DNA of 64,000 nt from Pycnococcus provasolii (taxonomy: Eukaryota; Chlorophyta; Pseudoscourfieldiophyceae; Pseudoscourfieldiales; Pycnococcaceae), in contig OW568872.1 of NCBI GenBank assembly GCA_938743325.2, positions 558,001 through 622,000 of the forward strand. Direction: 5' to 3'. Position 1 is the first letter of the stretch. The number at the start of each line of letters is the position of its first letter. The translations under genes and the position numbers were made by a program. Below, piece by piece: positions 45,584-55,629 of this stretch. Below the pieces are notes generated by a model. That model ran no database searches, was not told the DNA's origin, and saw only the letters and a list, made by a program, of their open reading frames with translations.

Positions 45584-46471
45584 ATGGCTCCCCTCGCGCC
45601 GCCTCTCACGTCCCGAACGACACCGCCGTCGACGACACCTTCTGGTGGAATTTCGACACGCACGGGGTATGGGCGTCTCGGGTTGGCGCTTTTGCGTTCA
45701 CGGTATTTGCACCACCACGAGACGGCGATGAAGCAAGACAGGCACGACAACACGAGCCTCGCGCCAATACACCTTGTGCTAACGTCTAGCCGTCGAAACC
45801 ACCTCGTTGGCTCGCTTGGAGCACCTCTCGCTAGCTGGAAGGAGGACTGCGCGAGTGCGTTGGGGGAAAGTGCTGCACACGTGGCGTCGAGCTCGTCCCA
45901 GTGCTCGCACGGCAGACGGGCGGTCAACAATGCTGCCGTGTCAACGGCACTCGCGTGTGCGCTCCCGAGAGACGCGAGGGCGGAGGATGGCGTGGTCTCT
46001 CCTCCGTCAGCACCAGGGAAGGAAAAGCGCCGCGACGAAAAGCTCCGTTACGAGGTGTCTATTCCCGAAGGCTGGGAGTTCGTGGATAAGGCTGGAGCGA
46101 CGTTGCTGACACGCGACCCCGAGAAGAAGAGCAACACGCTCGGCGTCGTCGTGAGTCCAAGTCGCGTGGACAACCTGAGCTCGTTCGGCATGCTCGACGA
46201 CGTGGCTGATAAGCTGGTGGGTGCCGAGAAGAACAAGGAGAGCACCATCAGCTGCGAGCTTGTGAGTGCGGTGGAGAGAGGTGGAGGAGGGAACCTCATT
46301 TACGACTTTGAGTACCGCCTGGACAGCACGAGAGGCAAGAAGTACGTGCTGAGCAGCGTCAGCATAGCGAACCGTTCGTTGTACATACTAAACGTGAACC
46401 TGAAGGGAGAACCTCCGGTGGAACTCGTTGATCAGATGAGAGAGGCTGTGGCAAGCTTTGACGTTCTGTAA
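45584..46471 (+). CDS. PsbP-domain lumenal protein (PPD-like)
   Basis: The PsbP fold is clear from about 46030 to the stop: RYEVSIPEGWEFVDKAGATL, DPEKKSNTLGVVVSPSRVDN, LSSFGMLDDVADKLVG, YDFEYRLDSTRGKKYVLSSV and LYILNVNLKGEPPVELVDQM. Before it, AVNNAAVSTALACALPRDARA-ED looks like a lumenal signal with an AxA-type cleavage site, and the preceding Ser/Arg/Thr-rich region a transit peptide. The start is uncertain: ATG 45584 (295 aa) is given; 45473 and 45728 are in-frame alternatives, and an unplaced 5' intron is possible. PsbP-domain proteins assist photosystem assembly or stability. It is probably not the oxygen-evolving PsbP itself, given the divergent N-terminal part of the domain. Confidence 0.85.
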   Translation: MAPLAPPLTSRTTPPSTTPSGGISTRTGYGRLGLALLRSRYLHHHETAMKQDRHDNTSLAPIHLVLTSSRRNHLVGSLGAPLASWKEDCASALGESAAHVASSSSQCSHGRRAVNNAAVSTALACALPRDARAEDGVVSPPSAPGKEKRRDEKLRYEVSIPEGWEFVDKAGATLLTRDPEKKSNTLGVVVSPSRVDNLSSFGMLDDVADKLVGAEKNKESTISCELVSAVERGGGGNLIYDFEYRLDSTRGKKYVLSSVSIANRSLYILNVNLKGEPPVELVDQMREAVASFDVL

Positions 46472-46553
46472 GTACATTTATACGCCATCACAAAACATGA
46501 AAACTGAAGAAAAAAAAGTTTTTACACCACGCGATAAGGTAAGGCAAGCCTCA

Positions 46554-47567
<1,014 letters not shown>

Positions 47568-48266
47568 ATGTCCGCCCGCGTACTCACAACCAACAAACAC
47601 GCACACCGGTATGCACTCGCAAAGCGCACCAACGCACCGAGCAGACACACAACCGTCGCGCGACGACCTTCCCGAGTCTGCGCCGAGGAAACCACCACCG
47701 CAACCGCCGCCCCGAAATCAGTCAAGCCAGAGCAGGAGGTGGAGCTGAAGAGCGGCGTGGGATTCGACTACGCGCCGCTCAGGGACGCGCTCGCAGAGGG
47801 AGATTTCTACAAGGCGGACCAGATCCACCGCGAGGCTCTCATCACAGTCGCCGGCGAGGAGGCGGAGGAGCGAGGCTGGGTTTACTTTACGGAGGTGAGG
47901 ACCATCCCCAAGGAGGACCTGCTCACGATGGACAACCTATGGAGCGCATACAGCGACGGGAAGTTCGGCTTCAGCGAGCAGCGCCGCATCTGGCTGAAGA
48001 ACAACAAGCGATGGGAGAAGTTTTACAAGGCGATCGACTGGACGTCGGGAGAGAACAACAACTACCGGAAATGGGCGACAAAGGAGTACTTCTACACGCT
48101 CGACGAGGCGTGCGAGGGACACCTGCCGCTGACGAACGCGCTCCGTGGCACGAACCTGCTGGAGGAGATTATGCTGCACCCCGCATTTGAGGAGGCGGCG
48201 GAGAAGGCTGGGAAGAAGAAGAGCAGTCTCATGGGCAATTTTGGCCAGGTGAAGAAGCTCTTCTAA
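47568..48266 (+). CDS. GUN4: GUN4 tetrapyrrole-binding regulator of Mg-chelatase
   Basis: A 232-aa plastid protein from ATG 47568. Residues 1-50 (MSARVLTTNKHAHRYALAKR, VARRPSRVCAEE) are a chloroplast transit peptide. The GUN4 domain follows: YAPLRDALAEGDFYKADQIH, RGWVYFTEVRTIPKEDLLTM, DNLWSAYSDGKFGFSEQRRI and WEKFYKAIDWT. GUN4 binds protoporphyrin IX and Mg-protoporphyrin IX and stimulates the ChlH subunit at the first step committed to chlorophyll. Length and motif order are standard for green algae. It shares a divergent promoter with NACA and converges on the RdRP gene. Confidence 0.95.
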   Translation: MSARVLTTNKHAHRYALAKRTNAPSRHTTVARRPSRVCAEETTTATAAPKSVKPEQEVELKSGVGFDYAPLRDALAEGDFYKADQIHREALITVAGEEAEERGWVYFTEVRTIPKEDLLTMDNLWSAYSDGKFGFSEQRRIWLKNNKRWEKFYKAIDWTSGENNNYRKWATKEYFYTLDEACEGHLPLTNALRGTNLLEEIMLHPAFEEAAEKAGKKKSSLMGNFGQVKKLF

Positions 48267-48354
48267 AATTTTTGTGTCGTGTAAAAACGTTGATAGGGCG
48301 ATTCGGAATAAAAAGAAAACATCTAAAAGTTCGCCAACGGTCGTTTGAAGTTGA

Positions 48355-50277
48355 TTACATTGTTGTCTTTGGTCCCATGTGGTAGCCGCTGCCATGCTTA
48401 TCGTGCTCGAGCGCTTGCACATACGCATCCGCGTAACACCTCGCATCTGGATCGTCCATTCCTGACTGAGAAGTTCGGCAGCACTGCTCCCAACGTCGAT
48501 ACAATTTGCACACGTCAATGTTCTCTCGCAGAGCGCTCAAGTCAAGCATGTGCCGTTGTGCCTCAACAAGCCACTGCTCTCCGAGGGTGACATCTCGTGC
48601 CGACGCATTGGCTCGGCAGCTTTCCTTCGTCGCCTTCGCCACATCGCGAGGCTTGACGTGCGCCAAAATATTCTCGTCCCAACACACGAAGTAATAATCG
48701 CCATCCAGATCCCCGTCAGCGCACAAGCTTGGTAGTGGAACATTACCCTTGGTGCTAAAGATAAGCGCGCCAAACGGCAGCTTAGAGAGCCAATCCCACG
48801 ACACGTTGTCAATCCCACGTGGCTTTGTCGAGCATACGATGGGTAGCAGGCGGCCATCCTCAGGCTTCACGCAGGGGCTGCGCGTGACGAAAATGCGTTC
48901 ACTCGACAAGTTGTCCGCTGGCATGCCAGTCACGTAAACGTGCCCCTCGGGTAAGTTTCCAGTGGGGTCTGCAACGCCAACGAGCCATGCAAAATCCGCG
49001 CTGTAGTCGTTGCGGCGAGATCGTGCCGTGAGCGACTCGACATGTTCAGGTGGAACATCCAAAGTGGTCAATAATAGGGACACCATGTCACTCAGCGGCT
49101 TTTTTCTATTGTGCATCGGCGTCTTCGGCGAAGCACGTGGCGCTTCACCGCGAATCCTTTCTCCAAGCCTCATGTTGTGCGTGGTGGGATGCATCATCCG
49201 CACCAGAAGCAACGCCCATTCGTCGTCGTCGTCTTCATCATCGCCACGTTGTTGCGCAGCTGGCACCTTGCGCATTGAAGGCGTCAGCTGAATCTTGTCT
49301 GTGAATGGAGATCTCATCAAAACACCCTTGAATAAACCGAGACGTGGCGCAATCACGCGCACTTGAAGAGACACGATGGCACGAGCCGCATCTCCATAAA
49401 GCTTTGTCAGGACCTCGTCTCCAATGAAGCCACATCCATCCGCCATAACGTCACGAGAAGATTCAAGTTCGAGCACCTCAAAGTCATCGTGGCGCAAGTG
49501 CATAGCTCCCGCCTTTGCACCGCATCCTGACGTGCGGCTGCAAAGTAGCTCAAGACGACTCGCCGCCTTGCGCCCGTTCGGCAGCATGTCAAAGGCGGCA
49601 AATTGGGTCAAACGGGACGCCAGGTTTATTGAAGGCATATTTGGTGATTCTGTGACGGCGTAGTGCAGCGTGACCGTTTTTCGACCGAAGAAACGCCCTG
49701 CTCCGCCGGAATCCGTGTCTACTTTGCGCGCAACAAGTTCAAGTTTTTTTCCGTCTGTGAATATGACGCTGGGGGGCAGCGCTTCGTCCGTATTTGCACG
49801 AGAAGTCGGCATGCCCAACTCGAAACTCACAAGCCTCCCACCGAGCCACAGCGACAAGAAGCTCGTCCCTTCTGGAGACGTTTCCTTCAGCGACTTGAGC
49901 GTACACTTCGTGACACGCAATGACTCGCCAACGCACCAAGCGCCGGCACCACCGTCCAACTGCCACGATGCGCGAGGCTTAGACTTGATTCTCTTAACAG
50001 CAGCTAAACTTGCATCACGTTGTTTCCCACCGCCGTCGTTTTGTCGCCGGCGTTCCGACGTTATGTCTTCAATTAAGTTAAGTTTTGTTCGTCTATTTCT
50101 GCCACCCACGTTTTTCGCCACGCAGAGACCTTCGTCGTCGATCAAATTGCGTAGCTGCGCAAGCGACAGCGCATGGAGCAGCTGGGTGTTGTCGTTGTCG
50201 TGGTTGTCCTGGTTGTCTTCACTTGCATCAGCCTCCCATCCTGCAAAAATCGCTCGCCTAATCGTCTCCAAGAGCAT
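48355..50277 (-). CDS. Cellular (eukaryotic) RNA-dependent RNA polymerase, short form
   Basis: A 640-aa protein from ATG 50277; the frame extends two codons further only from a GTG. RDR-family landmarks in order are LTQFAAFDMLPNGRKAASRL, MADGCGFIGDEVLTKLYG (the DGCG block), APRLGLFKGVLM, RIFVTRSPCVKPEDGRLLPI (the TRSPC-type block), STKPRGIDN, and the catalytic DGDLDGDYYFVCWDE (about residue 524), with three catalytic Asp in the DLDGD motif typical of the alpha clade. It would copy RNA into double strands for small-RNA silencing. It is about half the length of plant RDRs: the N-terminal RRM-like and part of the head seem absent or diverged, replaced by an Asp/Asn-rich start. There is no sign of viral origin. 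Confidence 0.88.
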   Translation of the reverse strand: MLLETIRRAIFAGWEADASEDNQDNHDNDNTQLLHALSLAQLRNLIDDEGLCVAKNVGGRNRRTKLNLIEDITSERRRQNDGGGKQRDASLAAVKRIKSKPRASWQLDGGAGAWCVGESLRVTKCTLKSLKETSPEGTSFLSLWLGGRLVSFELGMPTSRANTDEALPPSVIFTDGKKLELVARKVDTDSGGAGRFFGRKTVTLHYAVTESPNMPSINLASRLTQFAAFDMLPNGRKAASRLELLCSRTSGCGAKAGAMHLRHDDFEVLELESSRDVMADGCGFIGDEVLTKLYGDAARAIVSLQVRVIAPRLGLFKGVLMRSPFTDKIQLTPSMRKVPAAQQRGDDEDDDDEWALLLVRMMHPTTHNMRLGERIRGEAPRASPKTPMHNRKKPLSDMVSLLLTTLDVPPEHVESLTARSRRNDYSADFAWLVGVADPTGNLPEGHVYVTGMPADNLSSERIFVTRSPCVKPEDGRLLPIVCSTKPRGIDNVSWDWLSKLPFGALIFSTKGNVPLPSLCADGDLDGDYYFVCWDENILAHVKPRDVAKATKESCRANASARDVTLGEQWLVEAQRHMLDLSALRENIDVCKLYRRWEQCCRTSQSGMDDPDARCYADAYVQALEHDKHGSGYHMGPKTTM

Positions 50278-50487
50278 CTCCACACAGAGCTCTTCTCCAC
50301 ACTCGCTTGCGACGAGTTCGTTCGGGCGTTTGTGTGTGTGTGTGAGGGGTCGCTCTATCGGGTCTGGACACCTGGTCTGGACTCTGGCATCGGGGAGCTG
50401 TCGAGGGGGCGAGGAGTGAAGACGAGGAGGGGTTTCAGAGGGGTTTGGGGGTCTTGGGCGTGGTTGGGGTTTACAGGACGAGTCACG

Positions 50488-51363
50488 TCAGTGCCATGTC
50501 GAAGGATCGGCTGTCACAACTGACTTTGGAGTCAAATTGATTGGCGCGTCGTAGTCGAAGGCTGGGTCAAGCGCAAAGACTTCCACGGCGTCCACCTCAT
50601 CCGGTGTTGACGTCTCCGCCACATTGTTCCGCAACGCGATATCTGGCAAGACTCCAACCGTTGGGGCTTGACGGTCTGATGAAGGTTCCACAGGATGTGA
50701 CTCTTCGTCGGCGACTTCGACATCAGGCGCCGCTCCCTTGACCTTAGAATTATCGCTACCGACGATGACGACATCGTCGTCATCGTCGTCATCGTCGTCG
50801 TCGCCAAGGGCCGCCTTGGCGTCCGCCGCGGCGGCGTTAGCCACCACTTCTCCTGGATATGTGGCCTCAGTGGCACTTGCCAACCAAGGAGGCAGCGCGC
50901 TGCAGTTGTCTTCACCTTCGTCGTCGACAAAGTTGTCAAGCTTGGCCATTCGTGGACTTTCAAGGCAAAAACCAGATCCAGAGTCGCCGGATGCGATCTT
51001 CTCCTCGACCAAGTCGTCGTCGTCGTCGTCGTCGTCAGCGCCGAGCGCCGCTGTCGCATCCGCCGCAGCGATGCGTCTTGTTCCCGGTGCACCAGGTATA
51101 CCATCATACCACTCGCCAGGCTCAACGTCAAGCTCGTCGCCGTGAATTCGCGCAGCCTCTCGCACGTCGTTAGGCATGTCTTTGCCGTCGCTAAGAGGCT
51201 TGCCGTTGCTGTCAAGGCGCAGACTGGCAAAGAAAGCCTCCTTAGTCTGCACCGGCCCGAGTCCCGTTGCCGCTAAGGTCTTTTCCGCGACTGCGACAAG
51301 TTTTTCCTCCTCCTCGGCCGTTAGCGGTGCGCTCGACTCGGTTCTGTAACCAGGCCTTGCCAT
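50488..51363 (-). CDS. Acidic protein with duplicated module and SUMO-interaction-like motif
   Basis: A 291-aa protein from ATG 51363 (MARPGYRTESSAPLTA). It carries a module twice: AAADATAALGA followed by eight Asp, and AAADAKAALG followed by ten Asp. The second copy leads into VVIVGSDNS, so the acidic run plus VVIV is a textbook SUMO-interacting motif pattern. Other parts are Glu/Asp/Ser-rich (ESPRMAKLDNFVDDEGEDN) and end with the block VFALDPAFDYDAPINL. No fold is recognised; it is probably disordered and perhaps nuclear (inference). It is tandem with the RdRP gene (210 bp between) and divergent from the adenylation-domain gene. Confidence 0.7.
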   Translation of the reverse strand: MARPGYRTESSAPLTAEEEEKLVAVAEKTLAATGLGPVQTKEAFFASLRLDSNGKPLSDGKDMPNDVREAARIHGDELDVEPGEWYDGIPGAPGTRRIAAADATAALGADDDDDDDDLVEEKIASGDSGSGFCLESPRMAKLDNFVDDEGEDNCSALPPWLASATEATYPGEVVANAAAADAKAALGDDDDDDDDDDVVIVGSDNSKVKGAAPDVEVADEESHPVEPSSDRQAPTVGVLPDIALRNNVAETSTPDEVDAVEVFALDPAFDYDAPINLTPKSVVTADPSTWH

Positions 51364-51440
51364 TGAATCCTTACGAAATGGGAGTGCGGCCGCGGGCTCA
51401 ACAGGGGAAATCTCTAAGGAATAAGACAAGGACGGGGTAA

Positions 51441-51458
51441 GGTTAGGGTTAGGGTTAG
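51441..51458 (+). repeat. Short TTAGGG tract in a divergent promoter
   Basis: Two and a half TTAGGG units in the 218-bp spacer between the acidic protein gene and the adenylation-domain gene. Confidence 0.75.
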
Positions 51459-51581
51459 TCCAGGGTATGCCTCTTTCCACCCACTCATTTCCCCAATAAT
51501 GCCGAAGCGTGACGGAAGGGCTCGCCGCGCGATGGCTGGGGGTTGGTGACGGCGGCGAAAGCCTCTCGAACGAGCAGGAGG

Positions 51582-54500
51582 ATGTCGAGATACCGTGAAG
51601 GCGGAGCAGGTGCTGACGTCACCACCAACCACCTCGAAGCAAGATGCATAGTTGAAAACCTTCGAGCGGGTGTTGGCACGTTACTGCACGCGGACTCCTT
51701 GGAAGATGCGCCGCCGTTCACCTCCGAGCCGAGCTCGCGAGGTGTGTCAGCACTCACTAGTACGGACTTGCATTTCCTCGCCACGCGTGCGGGTGCACGC
51801 CTGCTCGCTTTGGCTAATGGGATGTCAAACAAAGCTTCTGTGGCAATAACGTGTGACAGCTCTTGGCCTCTTGTTGTGAGCATGTTCGCCTGCACGCTTG
51901 TCGGCCTGCCTTTCGTACCCGTCGATCTCGCACATCCCGTCAATCGTCTCGCCGACATCCTTACTGTCGTCGCGCCGTGCGCCGCGGTTATCTTCGAACG
52001 TGCCAGCCTGCCCGCGCACGACTCTGCACCTCTGCAACTTGCGTCCGTGGTTCAAGCGAAAGCGGTTTCGATTGACGAGCTCGTTGCAGACGGGAGTCCG
52101 GTGGCAACTTTGGGAATCGTGGACGCGGTGGTAACGGACGCCACAACGCCGTGCTACCTCGTCTTCACATCTGGGTCCACAGGCCGTCCCAAGGGCGTTG
52201 TGTGCTCACACGCCGCGATCGGAACATTCGCCTGTGCAAAGGCGGCGGCGGATCGACTTCTGGATGTTGGTGACGTAGATAAGAACAGCGCGCCTTGTCT
52301 TTCCAGCGCTCTTTGTCATGAAGCTGCACTACAGCCGCCAGTTAAGGAGAAGATTGCCGACAACAGCGAACGTCCAGCTGATCATAACGTTGTGCTGCTC
52401 GTTGCCGCTCACACCTTTGACCTGACGCATGGGGATGTATACGCCACGGCAGTTGCAATGACATACGGAAGAAGCAGCCTGGCTGCACCACGCCGTGCTC
52501 GGACGAGAGCCAATCTTGTTGATCTTATCAACATATTCAGCGCCACGCACCTCAGCATCACACCCGCGGTATGGTTGCTCGCTGGCGCACAAGCGGGGCA
52601 GGGTCCCGCGCCGCACGAAGTTCCCACAATGCGATGCATCAACCTTGGTGGCGAGCCTTTGCCGCCACGTGTTGCCGCCCAGTGGCATGGCATCTTTCGC
52701 TCCAGGCCAGGAAACTCGCGCGCACTTCACCCAGTCCTACGCAACATCTACGGGTGCACCGAGGGTACTGTCGTTCAATGCTTCGACGACATTGTCGACG
52801 GCGACGCTGGACGATGCGTTGGGCGGCCGTACAGTTGCGCGACGATTCTTGTCGTCGCAGAAGATGCGGATGGTGAGGACGACCTCGACCTGCATATCTG
52901 CCAGCCGGGCGAACGTGGGCGCATCGTCGTCGGTGGCGGAGGGCTTCTCGGCTGTGGATATGCCACACATGAAGAGCCACTTTTCGTGATGCGTCCGCCA
53001 TCGAGGAAGCCGGCGGGCTCAATGGGCTACCTTGGCACGCATCCACGGCACGGCCCACTGTTTGACACAGGGGATCTCGGACGTATGGTGAGTTCCATCG
53101 AGGGGGAAAACTGCAAACTAAAGCTGCATCTGAATGGCAGAACGGACGATTTGGTCAAAGTACATGGCGGCAATCGTGTTCACCTGGGAGACGTTGAGTC
53201 GGCACTGCGAGCGCTACCGATCGTCAGTGCAGCTGTATGTACGTGTCTGCCAGAATACGATGGCAGTCTATCGGCACACGTTGCACTTGTTGAAATAATG
53301 GATCCTCACTCAGGGAACGATGACGAAGAACTTGAAATAAAGAATGCGTGGGCCTATCGATCTAGAGCGTTTACAGCGATGAGAGCGAGGCTCACGAAAG
53401 TCCTTCCCATCGCGCACATTCCAAGCGTATGGCTTCCCATGGGCGGCAAAGCATCTCCACATGTGCCGTACACAGAATCGGGGAAGCTTGACCGCAATGT
53501 GCTTCGCGAACGTCACATGGAAAGTATGCGTGATAGATCATCACATACCACAGCATCGGAAGTTGCGTTCTTGCCAACAGATACCCTCGAGGAAACAATT
53601 GCACAAACGTGGGCCGATTCGCTTGGACTCGCGGCTCTTCCCGGAAGCAATCGTGGGGGAGGTAGCGGATTTGTCGGGGCGCCCGATGACATTACGGCAC
53701 GACCAAATTTCATCCACCTCGGTGGAACTAGCCTGCACGCGCTGCGCTGCTCCCAGATGCTAGTACAGCGCCTAGACGCAAGCGAAGACGTGCGATTAGA
53801 CGTATCTGTGACTGCATCGGCAACTCACTACATCGCGGAAGGCATTGGTGTAGCTGGAGATCGTGCTACTGCAGCAGCACCGATCCAAGCGGGACCAGCA
53901 TGTGCCTTCGGCGACGCGCTTGGTGCACTCGCACCACACGAGCTTCTTCGTCGACCAGATTTTGATGAATTTGTCGCTTACGTGCGCAGTACACTTGGCA
54001 AGCAAATTGAAACAGGAACGATGGCATCCCCACCATCATCGAAAGCATCTGATGATCTTGATCGTGCTCTTACATGGGCGTGCGCAAGAGGCTATCCACG
54101 CCTCGTGGCATCCTTGATAGGCGCAGGTGCGGGTTCAGGGGAGCATGCTGCGAATGATGCGCTACTTGCTGCGTGCGCAAGCGGCCATCCTAATGCCGAA
54201 CGTGTCGTGCGTATGCTCGTCCACGTGGGTGCGTCGCCACTTGCAATTGGCTCTGAGAGCGCTCATGTTGCATTTGCAAGAGGACATTCTGCAGTTGTGC
54301 GCGAGCTTCTTTGTCATATTGGCACAGCTGAGGGATGCGCAGAACTTCTCTCGCGGTGCGATGCCGCTGGAAGAACACCGATACACTATGCGGCAATGTG
54401 CGTTGACGGAATTGCCGGTGTCTCGTGCTTGATGCTTGCGAATGCGTCCGTGAAAGGTGAAGGGATTGAGTTAGACGCACGTGATGACGCACATATTGCA

Positions 54501-55541
54501 GAGGAATGTCATTGGTTAAGCTGCTTAGGAATTGACTTAACCAATAGAGCTGAGCAAATTGCGTTGGTCATTGGCAAGATTGACGACGCAACCTGCATCT
54601 GGAATGCTCCTGACTCCATTGCGGGGGACTCTCCAACGGATGCAGCTGCCATGCATGGAAACGTGGCTGCGCTTACAGCCCTTCGCTCCTTTGGGGGCCA
54701 GGCAAGAAACCGGCAAGATTTGGCGTCAATGCTGTTGTCTTGGTTGCAAGAGACCGAAGATCGAGATGTCGAAAGGGGCGACCAGCCGAATAAGACACGG
54801 TATGCCAATTCTTCAAGAAGTGGTCTTCCGCCAATGCGTGCAGCTCGCAAAGAGTCTGACGACAGTGTTGCTGTGCGTCGACTTTTAGAGGCTGTTTGCG
54901 ACGCTACGAAGCGCGTGTGGCAACGAGCGCCTCCGTCGCGATTGGGGACTGGAACTCCGGATCTGCGAAGTGCAACGGAAACGCTACGTAATTTAGTATG
55001 CGCCAACGCGGCGAATCGCTCCGCTGCTCTCGACGCCGGAGCTGCTGACGAACTGATGGGGTGCGTCGCTTGTCTTGTATTGATGAGTGGCTGCCTCGAA
55101 CGGTCAGACAGCTTTGAGAGCGACCTTGTGAAGATTGCAGTTGCTTTCGTCGAGAAGAATTCGGAAAAGTCCTCTAAGTATGAACTAGGCACATGCAGTG
55201 CACCGGGTGAAACCATGATTGGTGCCGCGCTTATTGAGATCCTTGGAATACTCCGCAATCTGGCTTTCGGCGCAGTTGGTGGCAAGTCGGAGTTGCGCCA
55301 TTGCGGAGCCGTACCTGTGCTATGTGAGCTTGCAAATCGCGGCTTGGGCAGCGAGCGCGGCGCTCTTCGCATGGAGGTGGGTCGAAAAGCGGCGGCGGCC
55401 CTTATGTCCCTCATGCAAGGTGATGCAGTGAATCGCGATCTCGTTTCCTCGTATCCAGGCACAACAGACTCGATCAGTCACTACTTTCAAAGCGGACGCA
55501 AGGCAGACTCGGCAACATTAGTAAAACTTCAAAAGATGTAA
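51582..55541 (+). CDS. Adenylation domain - carrier protein - ankyrin - armadillo fusion
   Basis: A 1,319-aa single-exon protein from ATG 51582. Residues of about 60-640 form an ANL adenylation domain: LVFTSGSTGRPKGVV (about 193), YGCTEGTVVQ (about 390), LFDTGDLGRM (about 493), GRTDDLVKVHGGNRV (about 520) and ESGKLDR (about 634). A carrier domain follows (ETIAQTWADSLGL, then HLGGTSLHALR at about 715), whose Ser should take phosphopantetheine. Residues of about 825-960 contain ankyrin-like repeats (DRALTWACARGYPRLVASLI, GRTPIHYAAM). The last 200 residues look like armadillo repeats (ETLRNLVCANAANRSAALDA, LRNLAFGAVGGKSEL). No condensation, thioesterase or reductase domain is present. It should activate a carboxylic or amino acid onto its own carrier; what then takes the acyl group is unknown. 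Confidence 0.88.
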   Translation: MSRYREGGAGADVTTNHLEARCIVENLRAGVGTLLHADSLEDAPPFTSEPSSRGVSALTSTDLHFLATRAGARLLALANGMSNKASVAITCDSSWPLVVSMFACTLVGLPFVPVDLAHPVNRLADILTVVAPCAAVIFERASLPAHDSAPLQLASVVQAKAVSIDELVADGSPVATLGIVDAVVTDATTPCYLVFTSGSTGRPKGVVCSHAAIGTFACAKAAADRLLDVGDVDKNSAPCLSSALCHEAALQPPVKEKIADNSERPADHNVVLLVAAHTFDLTHGDVYATAVAMTYGRSSLAAPRRARTRANLVDLINIFSATHLSITPAVWLLAGAQAGQGPAPHEVPTMRCINLGGEPLPPRVAAQWHGIFRSRPGNSRALHPVLRNIYGCTEGTVVQCFDDIVDGDAGRCVGRPYSCATILVVAEDADGEDDLDLHICQPGERGRIVVGGGGLLGCGYATHEEPLFVMRPPSRKPAGSMGYLGTHPRHGPLFDTGDLGRMVSSIEGENCKLKLHLNGRTDDLVKVHGGNRVHLGDVESALRALPIVSAAVCTCLPEYDGSLSAHVALVEIMDPHSGNDDEELEIKNAWAYRSRAFTAMRARLTKVLPIAHIPSVWLPMGGKASPHVPYTESGKLDRNVLRERHMESMRDRSSHTTASEVAFLPTDTLEETIAQTWADSLGLAALPGSNRGGGSGFVGAPDDITARPNFIHLGGTSLHALRCSQMLVQRLDASEDVRLDVSVTASATHYIAEGIGVAGDRATAAAPIQAGPACAFGDALGALAPHELLRRPDFDEFVAYVRSTLGKQIETGTMASPPSSKASDDLDRALTWACARGYPRLVASLIGAGAGSGEHAANDALLAACASGHPNAERVVRMLVHVGASPLAIGSESAHVAFARGHSAVVRELLCHIGTAEGCAELLSRCDAAGRTPIHYAAMCVDGIAGVSCLMLANASVKGEGIELDARDDAHIAEECHWLSCLGIDLTNRAEQIALVIGKIDDATCIWNAPDSIAGDSPTDAAAMHGNVAALTALRSFGGQARNRQDLASMLLSWLQETEDRDVERGDQPNKTRYANSSRSGLPPMRAARKESDDSVAVRRLLEAVCDATKRVWQRAPPSRLGTGTPDLRSATETLRNLVCANAANRSAALDAGAADELMGCVACLVLMSGCLERSDSFESDLVKIAVAFVEKNSEKSSKYELGTCSAPGETMIGAALIEILGILRNLAFGAVGGKSELRHCGAVPVLCELANRGLGSERGALRMEVGRKAAAALMSLMQGDAVNRDLVSSYPGTTDSISHYFQSGRKADSATLVKLQKM

Positions 55542-55629
55542 ATTTGTTGTTGTTGTAAATAATAAGAATTACTATACTCGACACCACGAGCGGAGATTAT
55601 TTATTACATATCATAATTACAGTATGTGT

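Noticed and set aside
45532-45789. 85-aa plus-strand ORF within the PsbP-like 5' region
   Set aside because: It has some protein-like stretches (DDTFWWNFDTHG) but starts at GTG and ends without joining the PsbP frame; it could be part of an unplaced exon, not enough to call.
48355-50277. RdRP as an integrated RNA-virus gene
   Set aside because: The DLDGD and DGCG blocks are those of the eukaryotic cellular RDR family, not of viral palm-domain polymerases.
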